64,000 nucleotides of DNA from CAZLQF01 sp964561545 (GTDB taxonomy: Bacteria > Bacteroidota > Bacteroidia > CAILMK01 > CAYYUA01), in NCBI GenBank assembly GCA_964561545.1, contig CAZLQF010000009.1:1-64000 (forward strand), read 5' to 3'. Within the stretch, counting starts at the first letter, position 1. Each line of letters opens with the position of its first letter. The notes beneath the pieces are model-generated. The model had not been told where the DNA came from. It saw only the letters and a program-made list of their open reading frames with translations, and did no database searches. The position numbers and the translations under genes were made by a program. Below are positions 1 to 8,335 of this stretch, piece by piece.

Positions 1-137
1 CCCTGCCGGTGCAGCCATTGTGCAAATTGGGGATCGCCCTCATTAAAGGTTTTGTAAATCCAGGCGGATAAGGCGTATTGGTAATTGATGGGCAGGTATT
101 GAGGGCTATGGCAAGACAGCGTAAGGGAAAATCGCAT
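1..137 (-). CDS. cas6: CRISPR-associated endoribonuclease Cas6, N-terminal part (runs off window)
   Basis: Reading the minus strand from an ATG at 137-135 gives 45 open codons to the window edge. The product begins MRFSLTLS, continues with LPINYQYALSAWIYKTF and then an FAQWLH block. This order is the typical start of Cas6: a first strand of the MRF type, the P-(I/L)-NYQY...WIYK block opening the first ferredoxin-like RAMP domain, and a helix ending in a (F)LH segment. Cas6 cuts precursor CRISPR RNA within the repeat to release guides. An in-frame stop lies 14 codons upstream of the ATG, which supports this start. The catalytic part and the rest of any cas operon lie left of the window, so the CRISPR type cannot be told. 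The family call rests on the N-terminal pattern only. Confidence 0.75.
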   Translation of the reverse strand, partial: MRFSLTLSCHSPQYLPINYQYALSAWIYKTFNEGDPQFAQWLHRQ

Positions 138-1248
138 AAGGGGTAACCATTTAAGGATTAAAGGAAAGTCAATTTACGTACCATTTAGTAGCTTTCAATG
201 AAATAAGCTTTTTTTAATAGTTGCGTTGAATAGGGGTTTTACCCGTTTCAAAGCTTTGATTCAGTCCTGTACCAATCTGTCCTTAAATGCCAAAATTGAT
301 AAGCATTATATTGAACCCTAACATCCTGCAAAGCCTCTTTTTAGGCTCATTCACAAGCTTTTGATCTTGGATGGTAGCCCGGCCGGTTGTTACGTTCTTT
401 TTTCAATGACCAACAAAAGCAATGAACCAATTAAAAGTCAATCTCCAGGCGGTGGTTAAAATTTTGACTCCGCTAAGTTTAACCTTGATTCTTAACCTTA
501 CAAAGGTGTTACTAAATTGTAAACCTATAGCCTTTGGTTGTTTGGGCGTTAATGCTGTTTCCTTTAGGATTTATTCATGGGTATGGATGATAGGGGGTGG
601 CTGCCCAATTTCATTGCTTAATAAAACAAAACAAATGGTGCATCCATAAATTTTTATAGAGCGTAAATGAAGCGTTCACTTGAGAAACATCACAGGTTTA
701 CATTTTTGAAAAAAGTACAGGCGCAAACCTTCAACCCATTGGAATGGGTTTGCAAGGTTAAGTAGCATTTGAATTTTTAGGTTCTAAAATTGAATGCTTT
801 CAGCAAGGAAATTCATATTCGGGTGTCAACAATTCTTCTTCCAAAAATAAAGGACACCAGGTTTTGATCCTCAATTTTTAGTTAAGCCATGGTCCATCAA
901 TAACTTAAATTTCAAAAGATTAGAATGGCTTAGTTTTAGCTAAGCAGATTAAGGTTGACCAACGCAATCCTGGATAGGGTCGGTTAACGCAAAGCAACCT
1001 TTGATTATAAGCTATGGACCAAACCTATATTGGTATTTTCCCCAAAATGCGCACTGCACGATCATTTCCCTTGATTGTTGTGGAACCAATTGTACTTGAA
1101 AAGATAATTGGCAAGTGTAAGCCATGAAATGATTGCATCAAAGCAACAAGCTTTCTGCCGTATTACTTTTAACTTTGAGCATTGTTGCTATCCTGAATGT
1201 TAATACAAAGGCGAGCATAAAATTTTGAATGAACCATCTTATTGAAGC
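138..1248. other. 1.1 kb intergenic region without a recognisable gene
   Basis: This stretch separates the start of cas6 from the start of the rRNA methyltransferase-like gene. I found no reading frame with recognisable protein character; the longest frame (422-649) translates to a sequence without familiar features. No evenly spaced direct repeats were seen, so there is no CRISPR array here. A short perfect inverted repeat lies at 733-750. The region may hold the cas6 promoter and unrecognised regulatory RNA, but nothing in it can be named. Confidence 0.5.
733..750. repeat. Short perfect inverted repeat (hairpin)
   Basis: Two 8-base arms, AACCCATT and AATGGGTT, are separated by GG. Flanking bases (GCAAA before, TTTGC after) could extend the pairing with a small interior loop. 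There is no following T-run, so it does not look like an intrinsic terminator. Its role is unknown. Confidence 0.4.
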
Positions 1249-2382
1249 ATGAGCCTTTTTGAACAACCTTCATTGATCCGCCTTACCTGTCCTAAAACGA
1301 TAGCGCCTTACCTTAAACAAGAGGTCGAAAACATGGGTTATCCCGTCAAAAAACAGGATGCCACGGGCGTTGAAACCAATGGCACGCTTAAAGATTGTAT
1401 CAAGTTCAATTTGCATTTAAGAACTTGCCATAAAGTACTTTACCAGGTTCAATCCTTCAAGGCAAGTGGTCCGCAGGCACTGTACAAGGCTATGAACAAT
1501 ATTGCATGGGAACAGTATCTAAAAAAGCAAGGATACTTCAGCATTGGATCTACTGTATTGAACAAACATATCAAGGATACGCGCTTTGCCAACCAAAAGG
1601 CCAAGGATGCCATTGCAGACCGGTTTTGGACTAAATTTAAACAACGCCCCAACTCAGGCCCTAATAAGGACCAGGCAGTCCTCTATCTTTACTGGCATTA
1701 CTCCGATGCAGCCATTTTTATTGATACTTCTGGTGAGCCCATTGCCAAACATGGCTATCGGGAAAAATCAGGCCAGGCACCCATGCTTGAGAGCCTTGCA
1801 GCAGCGGTCATTTTTGCCTCAGGTTGGGATCAGGCATCCCATTTTGTTAACCCCATGTGTGGAACTGGCACCCTGGCCATTGAGGCTGCCCTTATGGCTT
1901 TGAACCGTCCTCCTGGCTTGTTCAGGGATAATTACGGTTTTAAGCACCTTAAAGGCTATCAAAACCAATGGTGGCATCAAATAAGAGAAGCGGCCATGCA
2001 AAACAAAAGGCAAGAGATCAATTTCAGGATCATTGTAACAGATCACGATGACCAAGCTTTAAGGGCAACCCGGCAGAATGCTCAGAAAGCAGGTGTGCTC
2101 AAATTCTTAACCCTTCAACAATGCGATTTTGCATCAACGCCTTTACCAGAAGACGGAGGAACCCTTATTATGAATCCGGAATATGGTGAGCGAATGGGAG
2201 AAGAGAACGAACTTCAGGATACTTATAAAAGGATTGGTGATTTCTTAACTGCCAAAGCTGCCAACTTTAAGCAATTTGTTTTTACAGGAAATCAAGCGTT
2301 AGACCATTACATACCCAAAAAACCAGATAGAAGTATATTTTTTTACAATGGTGCAATTGAGTGCAGATTGCTTGAATTTTGA
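1249..2382 (+). CDS. THUMP-type class I SAM-dependent RNA methyltransferase (RlmL/RlmK-N-like)
   Basis: This is a predicted guanine-N2 RNA methyltransferase of the RlmL group, which modifies 23S rRNA. The N-terminal 165 residues have the length and layout of a ferredoxin-like plus THUMP RNA-binding region. A conserved linker HGYREKSGQAPMLESLAAA (168-186) leads into the catalytic domain. The SAM-binding motif I is NPMCGTGTLAIEAA (201-214). Motif IV reads NPEYGER (309-315) where the family usually has NPPYGER. At 377 residues it is normal for the short form without the C-terminal RlmK domain. ATG start. It stands alone on this strand, about 110 bases before a histidine kinase gene. The family is secure; the exact rRNA target is not. 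Confidence 0.85.
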   Translation: MSLFEQPSLIRLTCPKTIAPYLKQEVENMGYPVKKQDATGVETNGTLKDCIKFNLHLRTCHKVLYQVQSFKASGPQALYKAMNNIAWEQYLKKQGYFSIGSTVLNKHIKDTRFANQKAKDAIADRFWTKFKQRPNSGPNKDQAVLYLYWHYSDAAIFIDTSGEPIAKHGYREKSGQAPMLESLAAAVIFASGWDQASHFVNPMCGTGTLAIEAALMALNRPPGLFRDNYGFKHLKGYQNQWWHQIREAAMQNKRQEINFRIIVTDHDDQALRATRQNAQKAGVLKFLTLQQCDFASTPLPEDGGTLIMNPEYGERMGEENELQDTYKRIGDFLTAKAANFKQFVFTGNQALDHYIPKKPDRSIFFYNGAIECRLLEF

Positions 2383-2442
2383 AGAATCAATAAGCCATTC
2401 AATCCTTTAGATTACTTAAGCTTAATATTCACGCATAATTTT

Positions 2443-2450
2443 TATATTTG
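2443..2450 (+). promoter_or_regulatory. Bacteroidota-type -7 element TATATTTG
   Basis: TATATTTG matches the TAnnTTTG -7 consensus of the Bacteroidota housekeeping sigma factor and sits 39 bases before the ATG of the TPR histidine kinase. There is no good -33 TTG at the expected spacing, so support is moderate. Confidence 0.45.
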
Positions 2451-2489
2451 AAACGAAGCTTAGGCGATTAAAACCATTACCTTTCTGTC

Positions 2490-4547
2490 ATGGAACAGCT
2501 TAAAGCGGATTTTGAACAGCAAATTAAAAAAGCTTATTCCTCCAGGGAAAAGGTTGACTTATTGAATGACCTTCCTGCTGATTTTCTCGAAAAAGACCGC
2601 GATTATGCGTTTCATCTCTGTGATCAAGCCTGCCAATTGGCCAATGAGATAGAATACCATGAGGGACTAATCCGAGGTCTTATCAATAAAGCCAAAATTA
2701 AAAGGCTCGATGCCTGTTTAATCGAGGCCAAAGATTTTGCAGCAAGCGCCCTGGATCTAACCAAAATCAAGAACAATCATTTAAAAGTAGACGCCCTGAT
2801 ACAATTGGGTCAGGTGGCATGGAACCAAAGTGATTACCAACAAGCAAGGCAGTATTACGAAAAAGGGCTCAATATAGCTCGAGAAGATGAGGATGAAGCC
2901 CAACAAGCTGACCTGTTGAACCGATTGGGTGAGATCCATGGCATCTTTACGGAGTTGGAAAAGGCTTTTGATTATTTTAACCAGAGCCTGGCGCTTTATC
3001 AAAAATTGAGGGAGGAAAGCGGTGTTGGAACCGTATATGGGAACTTCGGCAACGTGTTTTACTCCCTTGGCTATTATGACCAAGCGTTGTACTATTACCA
3101 AGAAAGTTACAAAAAGTTGGAAGATCGGGGAAGCAAGGATGCTATGAGCATTTTGGTAGGCAACATAGGGACCATTCATGAAGAAAAGGGCGATTTGAAC
3201 GATGCCCTTCGTTATTACGAAGAAAGTTATCAATACAGGGTATCAACCAAAAATTTATTGGGACAAGCTTTTGGGCTTGCCTCGCTTGGTAACATCAAAT
3301 TTAAGTTAGGACGATTCCATGAAGCCATTCAAGACAATCACCAGGCTAAAAAAATCCAGGAAGATCTGGGAGAACAACATGCGCTGACGGATACATTGAT
3401 GAACATTGGCTGGCTTGCCAAACAGGATGAAAATTACTTGGCAGCGCTCTATTATTACCGGCAAGCACTAAAATTAAGCCAAGAAATTGGCGCTCCACAA
3501 AACAGGATCAAAGCGCTGATGGGCTTAGGTGATCTCCACATGCAACTTCAAAATTGGGGTTGGGCCCTACAATATCTACATCAGAGTGAGTTTCTCTTAA
3601 AGGACCATCCTGATAAAAAGCTCCAGCAATCAGTAGCTAAATATTTAGCTGAATGTTATGAGAGCCAAGGCTCCTTTAGGAAGGCACTTGATTATTTCAA
3701 GGCTTATGACCAATTAAAAACTACTTTGCAAGATGAACAATCCCGGAAATACCTCAACAACTTAATGATTCAATTGAAGCTCGAACGTGCTGAAAAAGAA
3801 AAAGAAGAGCATCGCGCTCAAAACATTAAGTTGGATCATTCTTTAAAAGAACTTCAACAGCTTCATGACGACAAAAATGAATTCCTGGCCATTGCAGCCC
3901 ATGATCTTAAAAATCCGCTTAGTGGTATCCAAAGTTTGGCGGACTTGATCAAAACTGGGCCTGAAAACCTGTCTAAAAACGAATTGGTGGATTTAGCTTC
4001 GGTTATAGAGCGTAGTTCTCAGCATATGTTCGACATTATATCCAAATTTCTCAACATTAATGACCTTCAAGCGGGTAAAATTGAGTTTAAGCAAGAAGAA
4101 GTGGATTTAGGTGCTTTGATCGAAGAAGTGATCGGTAATTACACCCAAAAAGCCAAAGAAAAGCACCTGAATTTTAAGATGAAACTACCGCAGCAGCCCG
4201 TTAAGCTTGAGTCAGATCAAAAGGCCTTGACTCAAATACTCCACAACCTGATCTCCAATGCCATCAAATATTCACCTCATGATAAGAACATATATGTAAG
4301 GGCTTATGAAACTAAAGATTTGACAGCCATTGAAGTTGAGGATGAAGGGCCTGGCATTAAGGAGTATGAAAAAGGAAAGCTGTTTACCAAATATGCTTCT
4401 TTAAGCGCCAAACCCACAGGAAGCGAAAAGTCCACAGGACTGGGTTTGTCTATTGTTAAAAAGTTGGCCAGTGCTTTAAATGGGGAAGTCATCTGTAAAA
4501 GCCCCGAAGGTAAAGGAGCTAAATTTGTGGTTAAATTTGATAAGTGA
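2490..4547 (+). CDS. Soluble TPR-repeat sensor histidine kinase
   Basis: The protein has 685 residues and no signal peptide or membrane segment, so it should act in the cytoplasm. Residues ~50-420 are a run of tetratricopeptide repeats, recognisable by recurring units such as DYQQARQYYEKGLNIAR and DQALYYYQESYKKL. A charged coiled-coil linker (~425-460) follows. The HisKA dimerisation helix carries the phospho-acceptor H471 in AIAAHDLKNPLSGI. The ATPase domain has an N box with LHNLISNAIKYSP (around 585) and a G1 box VEDEGPGI (around 617), and ends normally. No response regulator gene is adjacent. TPR kinases of this build are common in Bacteroidota; the signal is probably read through protein-protein contact, which is inference. 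Confidence 0.9.
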   Translation: MEQLKADFEQQIKKAYSSREKVDLLNDLPADFLEKDRDYAFHLCDQACQLANEIEYHEGLIRGLINKAKIKRLDACLIEAKDFAASALDLTKIKNNHLKVDALIQLGQVAWNQSDYQQARQYYEKGLNIAREDEDEAQQADLLNRLGEIHGIFTELEKAFDYFNQSLALYQKLREESGVGTVYGNFGNVFYSLGYYDQALYYYQESYKKLEDRGSKDAMSILVGNIGTIHEEKGDLNDALRYYEESYQYRVSTKNLLGQAFGLASLGNIKFKLGRFHEAIQDNHQAKKIQEDLGEQHALTDTLMNIGWLAKQDENYLAALYYYRQALKLSQEIGAPQNRIKALMGLGDLHMQLQNWGWALQYLHQSEFLLKDHPDKKLQQSVAKYLAECYESQGSFRKALDYFKAYDQLKTTLQDEQSRKYLNNLMIQLKLERAEKEKEEHRAQNIKLDHSLKELQQLHDDKNEFLAIAAHDLKNPLSGIQSLADLIKTGPENLSKNELVDLASVIERSSQHMFDIISKFLNINDLQAGKIEFKQEEVDLGALIEEVIGNYTQKAKEKHLNFKMKLPQQPVKLESDQKALTQILHNLISNAIKYSPHDKNIYVRAYETKDLTAIEVEDEGPGIKEYEKGKLFTKYASLSAKPTGSEKSTGLGLSIVKKLASALNGEVICKSPEGKGAKFVVKFDK

Positions 4548-4684
4548 ATGAGGTACGCTTTTACTGATGGAAGTTTTGCTAACAGTAAGACCTATTTGCT
4601 TGGTCAAGCCCAAAACCTGATACTGCACCATAGGAATTAAAGCTTCTTTGGTTATTTTTAATTAATAATTGACCTAAACCTCAT

Positions 4685-5365
4685 ATGGCTTCCTCATTAA
4701 GCATTTATACAACCAGCGATGGCTCTCATACCCTTTACGATGAGGACTTGGATGAACATTACCATTCTACCAAAGGGGCGCTTCAGGAAAGCAAGCACGT
4801 TTTTATTCAAACAGGATTGCTTAGCGCGCTTGGGTCATCTCATCAACTCAATGTTTTAGAGGTAGGGCTTGGCACGGGTTTAAATGCTGTTTTGACGGCT
4901 ATCGAGGGTGAGCAACGCCAGGTCCGTATCCATTACCAAGCATTAGAGCCCTATCCGGTTCATGCCGCTACCGTCCGGGAGTTGAATTTTGATGATCGTA
5001 TCAGCGAAAATGCCGCTGCCATTTTTGACCAAGTGCTCACTGCTTCACCCAACCAGCTGGTTCGCATTAACGATTATTTCAGTTTTAAGTGGTTCCGCAC
5101 TACCTTAGAAGCCATCAATTTAGAGGATGATTTTGATCTGGTATATTTTGATGCTTTTGCTCCTTCTAAACAGCCTGAAATATGGGAATCCCTATGGCTG
5201 GAAAAAGTGATCAATGCCATGAAACCTGGTGGAATTTTTGCTACTTATTGTGCCAAAGGGCAAGTTAGGAGGGATTTAATGGCTGCCGGCCTCAACATTG
5301 AACGTCTTCAGGGTCCGCCAGGCGGTAAGCGGGAGATGTTACGAGGCACTAAACAAAGTTCCTAA
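4685..5365 (+). CDS. mnmD: tRNA (5-methylaminomethyl-2-thiouridine)(34)-methyltransferase MnmD
   Basis: This is the stand-alone methyltransferase corresponding to the N-terminal half of MnmC. It methylates the aminomethyl group on wobble uridine 34 of tRNAs using SAM. The N-terminus has the typical TSDGSHTLYDEDLDEHYHS block (10-28) followed by GALQESKHVFI. The SAM site is LEVGLGTGLNA (about 56-66). The signature FDLVYFDAFAPSKQPEIW begins at residue 150. At 226 residues it fits stand-alone MnmD. The next gene, 96 bases downstream on the same strand, encodes an FAD oxidoreductase that could supply the oxidase half of MnmC. The ATG at 4685 is the first sensible start. Confidence 0.9.
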   Translation: MASSLSIYTTSDGSHTLYDEDLDEHYHSTKGALQESKHVFIQTGLLSALGSSHQLNVLEVGLGTGLNAVLTAIEGEQRQVRIHYQALEPYPVHAATVRELNFDDRISENAAAIFDQVLTASPNQLVRINDYFSFKWFRTTLEAINLEDDFDLVYFDAFAPSKQPEIWESLWLEKVINAMKPGGIFATYCAKGQVRRDLMAAGLNIERLQGPPGGKREMLRGTKQSS

Positions 5366-5461
5366 GCGTTAGCGAATTAAGCAATGCCTTACCATTGCTT
5401 CTTCTGGGTGCGTCAGCATTACAAATCGTTAAATTGCTACTCAATTCAACCCTATATCTGA

Positions 5462-6523
5462 ATGAACACAGATTATCTTATTGTTGGACAAGGCTTGGCA
5501 GGAAGTTTACTTTCCTGGTTTTTGATGCAAGAGGGGGCCAATGTGGTGGTTTTGGACAATGGCAATCCAACTGCTTCCTCCCGGATCGCTGCTGGAATTT
5601 GCGATCCCATTACTGGCCAGCGTATGGTTAAGACCTGGAATGCTGCAACCTTTATTCCTTACGCGGAAGCAACTTATGGTGAATTAGAGGCCTATTTCCA
5701 GGATCAATTCTACCATCGCATGAACATCTTTAAGATGTTTGTATCCCCCAAACAAAAAACAACCTGGGAATCAAGACTTGATGAACCTGGTTTCCTGGAT
5801 TTTCATTCGAAGGGTGAAGTAGAATACTGGCCTGAAAATACTTACAACAACCCTTATGGCGGTGTAGAGCTTAAGGGTTCCGGCTATTTGGATAGCGCTC
5901 ATTTTTTAAGTACTTATCGAAATTGGCTAAAAGACCGTAAAAGCCTTATTGAAGAAGATTTGAACCTTCAGGATTTAAGCTTTGAAAACGGCCAGGTTAA
6001 TTGGAAGGACCAAGTGAATGCAAAAAAGATCATCTTTTGCGAAGGTCATCGAGGGGCTGATAATCCTTATTTCAATTTCTTACCCTTCCAACGCGTGAAA
6101 GGGGAGATTTTTACCCTAAAAATACCAGGGCTTGAATCCGATAAGATCATAAACAGGGGGGCTTGGCTACTACCACTTGGGCGGGGTTATTTCAGGGCCG
6201 GAGCCACCTATGAATGGCAAGCTTTGGATGAGAAGCCTTCCAATGAGGGTTATCGCAAACTTGTAGAAAAAGTTCAGAAGATGATCCATTTGGATTTTGA
6301 AGTAGTGGACCATGTGGCGGGTGTTCGGCCTGCATTGTTAACCACTAAACCTGTTGCAGGATTGCTGCCTGATGCACCCGAAATTGGGATTTTTAATGGG
6401 CTTGGAAGTAAAGGTGTTACCCAAGGCCCTTTTTTAATCAGTAATTTTGCACGATATTTAGAGGGTAAAAAAGAATTGCATGAAGATCTAAACATTGTAC
6501 AATTTTTAAACGTTAACTCGTAA
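5462..6523 (+). CDS. FAD-dependent oxidoreductase of the DAO family (candidate MnmC oxidase half)
   Basis: The N-terminus is a clear dinucleotide-binding fold, LIVGQGLAGSLLSWFL with the acidic strand end VVVLD (residues 6-32). It is followed by the substrate-side block SSRIAAGICDPITGQRM. The C-terminal third has GVRPALLTTKPVAGLLPD and IGIFNGLGSKGVTQGP, the usual closing FAD contacts of D-amino-acid-oxidase-like enzymes. At 353 residues it lacks extra domains. In MnmC a domain of this class removes the carboxymethyl group from cmnm5U34 before the methyltransferase domain acts. Adjacency to mnmD makes that role plausible but unproven; glycine oxidase-like or generic amine oxidase function is the alternative. 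The OsmC gene follows after 13 bases. Confidence 0.75.
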   Translation: MNTDYLIVGQGLAGSLLSWFLMQEGANVVVLDNGNPTASSRIAAGICDPITGQRMVKTWNAATFIPYAEATYGELEAYFQDQFYHRMNIFKMFVSPKQKTTWESRLDEPGFLDFHSKGEVEYWPENTYNNPYGGVELKGSGYLDSAHFLSTYRNWLKDRKSLIEEDLNLQDLSFENGQVNWKDQVNAKKIIFCEGHRGADNPYFNFLPFQRVKGEIFTLKIPGLESDKIINRGAWLLPLGRGYFRAGATYEWQALDEKPSNEGYRKLVEKVQKMIHLDFEVVDHVAGVRPALLTTKPVAGLLPDAPEIGIFNGLGSKGVTQGPFLISNFARYLEGKKELHEDLNIVQFLNVNS

Positions 6524-6536
6524 AAAAGAGAAAATT

Positions 6537-6968
6537 ATGCCAACAAGAAAAGCCTACGGAAATTGGAAAGGCGGCCTGAAGGATGGCCGTGGCCATGTAA
6601 AAACTGAAACCCAAATTTTAGACAATGATTTTCATTTCAACTCAAGATTTGGAGACGGAACCGGTGGTACAAATCCGGAAGAATTAATTGGAGCGGCTCA
6701 TGCGGGCTGCTTTTCCATGGCCTTATCTGCAGGACTTGAACAAGCAGGTTATCCAGCTGAAGAAATTAATACCGATGCCCATGTAACTGAAGACCAAGTT
6801 GAAGGGGGGTTTAAAATCACTAAAATTGAACTCAATACAGAAGCAAAAATCCCTGGAATCGATGAGCAAACATTTCAGGAGCAAGCAGAGGGTGCTAAAA
6901 AGAATTGCCCGGTATCACAAGCTTTAAGCGGGGCAGACATCACCCTCAATGCCAAGCTTAAGGTTTAA
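6537..6968 (+). CDS. osmC: OsmC-type peroxiredoxin
   Basis: A 143-residue OsmC/Ohr family protein that reduces organic hydroperoxides. The two active-site cysteines are C58 in IGAAHAGCFSMAL and C124 in AKKNCPVSQAL, both in the family context. The N-terminal RKAYGNWKGGLKDGRGHV strand pair is typical of OsmC rather than Ohr. It lies 13 bases after the FAD oxidoreductase gene, so the two may be cotranscribed. An intrinsic terminator follows at 6979-7010. Confidence 0.92.
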   Translation: MPTRKAYGNWKGGLKDGRGHVKTETQILDNDFHFNSRFGDGTGGTNPEELIGAAHAGCFSMALSAGLEQAGYPAEEINTDAHVTEDQVEGGFKITKIELNTEAKIPGIDEQTFQEQAEGAKKNCPVSQALSGADITLNAKLKV

Positions 6969-6978
6969 ATGAACCACG

Positions 6979-7010
6979 CCAGCATACATCCATTGATGTG
7001 TGCTGGTTTT
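6979..7010 (+). terminator. Intrinsic terminator after osmC
   Basis: A 12-base-pair stem (CCAGCATACATC with GATGTGTGCTGG, one G-T wobble) with a 4-base loop is followed by TTTTCT. It lies 10 bases after the osmC stop, between convergent genes. The T-run is short and only on the plus strand side. Confidence 0.75.
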
Positions 7011-7016
7011 CTATCC

Positions 7017-7634
7017 TTACTCAAAATTGATCTCACTTTGCTTAAATTGTTTGATTAAGTTGAAACTTTGACGGTGTAAAGGAGAAGGGCCGTGTTTTTT
7101 GATGGCCTTTTGGTGAGGAGGCGTGGGATAGCCTTTGTTGGTGATCCATTCGTAATGGGGATATTGCTGATGGTATTGCTCCATTAGTTGATCGCGGTAA
7201 ACCTTGGCCAAAATAGAAGCTGCGGCAATAGAAGCGTAGTGGCCGTCTCCTTTAACAATGCATTCGTAGTCAATGCCAGTTTGGGTGTGAAAATACTTGC
7301 CATCGATGAGCAACAGCTCCGGTTTGGTGTTTAATTGGTCAACAGCTGCATTCATGGCTTTTACAGATGCCTGCAGGATGTTAATTCGGTCTATTTCACG
7401 ATTATCGATAACGGCAACTGCATAGGCTATGGCCGAAGACTGGATCTCTTCAACCAATTGTTCCCGTCTTTCATAAGTAAGTTGCTTGGAGTCATTCAGG
7501 TGGTGGATCAATTGAAAATTCTTGGGGAAAATTACCGATCCGGCAACAACAGGACCAGCCAGGCAACCACGCCCGGCTTCGTCACAACCTGCTTCTGTTA
7601 AATCCTTGGTATGGTAATTTTTTAACCCGGCCAT
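7017..7634 (-). CDS. rnhB: Ribonuclease HII
   Basis: RNase HII cleaves RNA of RNA-DNA hybrids and starts removal of single ribonucleotides from DNA. The catalytic acidic residues are in place: D18 and E19 in GCDEAGRGCLAGPVVAG, D111 in LLLIDGKYF, and D130 in KGDGHYASIAAASILAK. The GRG motif that reads the ribonucleotide junction is at 21-23. The length of 205 residues is normal. It converges with osmC and precedes a small conserved gene on the same strand, 71 bases upstream. Confidence 0.96.
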   Translation of the reverse strand: MAGLKNYHTKDLTEAGCDEAGRGCLAGPVVAGSVIFPKNFQLIHHLNDSKQLTYERREQLVEEIQSSAIAYAVAVIDNREIDRINILQASVKAMNAAVDQLNTKPELLLIDGKYFHTQTGIDYECIVKGDGHYASIAAASILAKVYRDQLMEQYHQQYPHYEWITNKGYPTPPHQKAIKKHGPSPLHRQSFNLIKQFKQSEINFE

Positions 7635-7705
7635 GTAAAATAGGTTGCCTCAAATTAAAGCAATAATCAGGTGTTTTCCTTCCATGTCAACAATTAAATT
7701 GCAAC

Positions 7706-8059
7706 TTAGTGGTGTGGCTCTATCAAATTTTCTTGCTCAAAATACTTGATGATGTGTTTTTTGAGGAAAGCCTCCTGCTCGTCCAATTCTAATCTTGGAA
7801 AAGCTTTTTTCTGCTCCCATTCGGGCCAGCCATCCTTGTCATCGCCTTTGTATTCAAAGTAGCCTTCAAGGCTTAGGATCCTGCATACAGCAAGGTTCAT
7901 GAGGTCCTCTTTTTGTTCCTTGGTATAATTGCGCTTGCCCATGCCCAATTCGCGAATGCCGATTAAAAATAAGGCGCTTTTAATGTCAGGTTCTTTATTG
8001 AAATGTTCTGTTATATACGTTACCACTTGCTGCCACTGTTCTTCTATTACCTCGCTCAT
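7706..8059 (-). CDS. Small conserved hypothetical protein
   Basis: A 117-residue soluble, acidic and mostly helical protein. It contains a block ALFLIGIRELGMG (29-41) and a C-terminal half rich in Trp, Glu and Lys (DGWPEWEQKKAFPRL). It has no signal peptide, membrane segment or known catalytic motif. I recognise it only as the kind of short protein kept across Cytophagales-like genomes; no function can be assigned. It lies upstream of rnhB on the same strand and could share its transcript. Confidence 0.7.
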   Translation of the reverse strand: MSEVIEEQWQQVVTYITEHFNKEPDIKSALFLIGIRELGMGKRNYTKEQKEDLMNLAVCRILSLEGYFEYKGDDKDGWPEWEQKKAFPRLELDEQEAFLKKHIIKYFEQENLIEPHH

Positions 8060-8335
8060 TTTCTTAATTTTTGACCATTAACATGGTAAGGTTATTATTC
8101 ATTTCAAAAGTACATCATTGATTTTTAAAACGAAAGTAAGCCGCAAAAAGCCTTGAATGCACCCAATCCTTTTCTTGAAAATTGAAGAGGTTACCAAACA
8201 ATAAAAGTGACTCAAGTAGACAGTTATGAGCAATTAAAATAGATGGCCACTTACTAAGGTTTCCCATCAAATAGAAAAATTCAAACTTAAATTGCGCTAT
8301 GATCATTTGCAAAAGTCAAATTACAAAGCCAGGCT

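Noticed and set aside
422..649. A 75-codon open frame on the plus strand in the gap beside cas6
   Set aside because: The translation has no recognisable motif, and no promoter element or conservation signal is visible; most likely chance in a gene-free region.
138..1248. Possible CRISPR array next to cas6
   Set aside because: No regularly spaced direct repeats were found on reading the region; only a short hairpin at 733-750.
8115..8312. Minus-strand frame of 65 codons between two genes
   Set aside because: Composition and start look random, and no motif is present.
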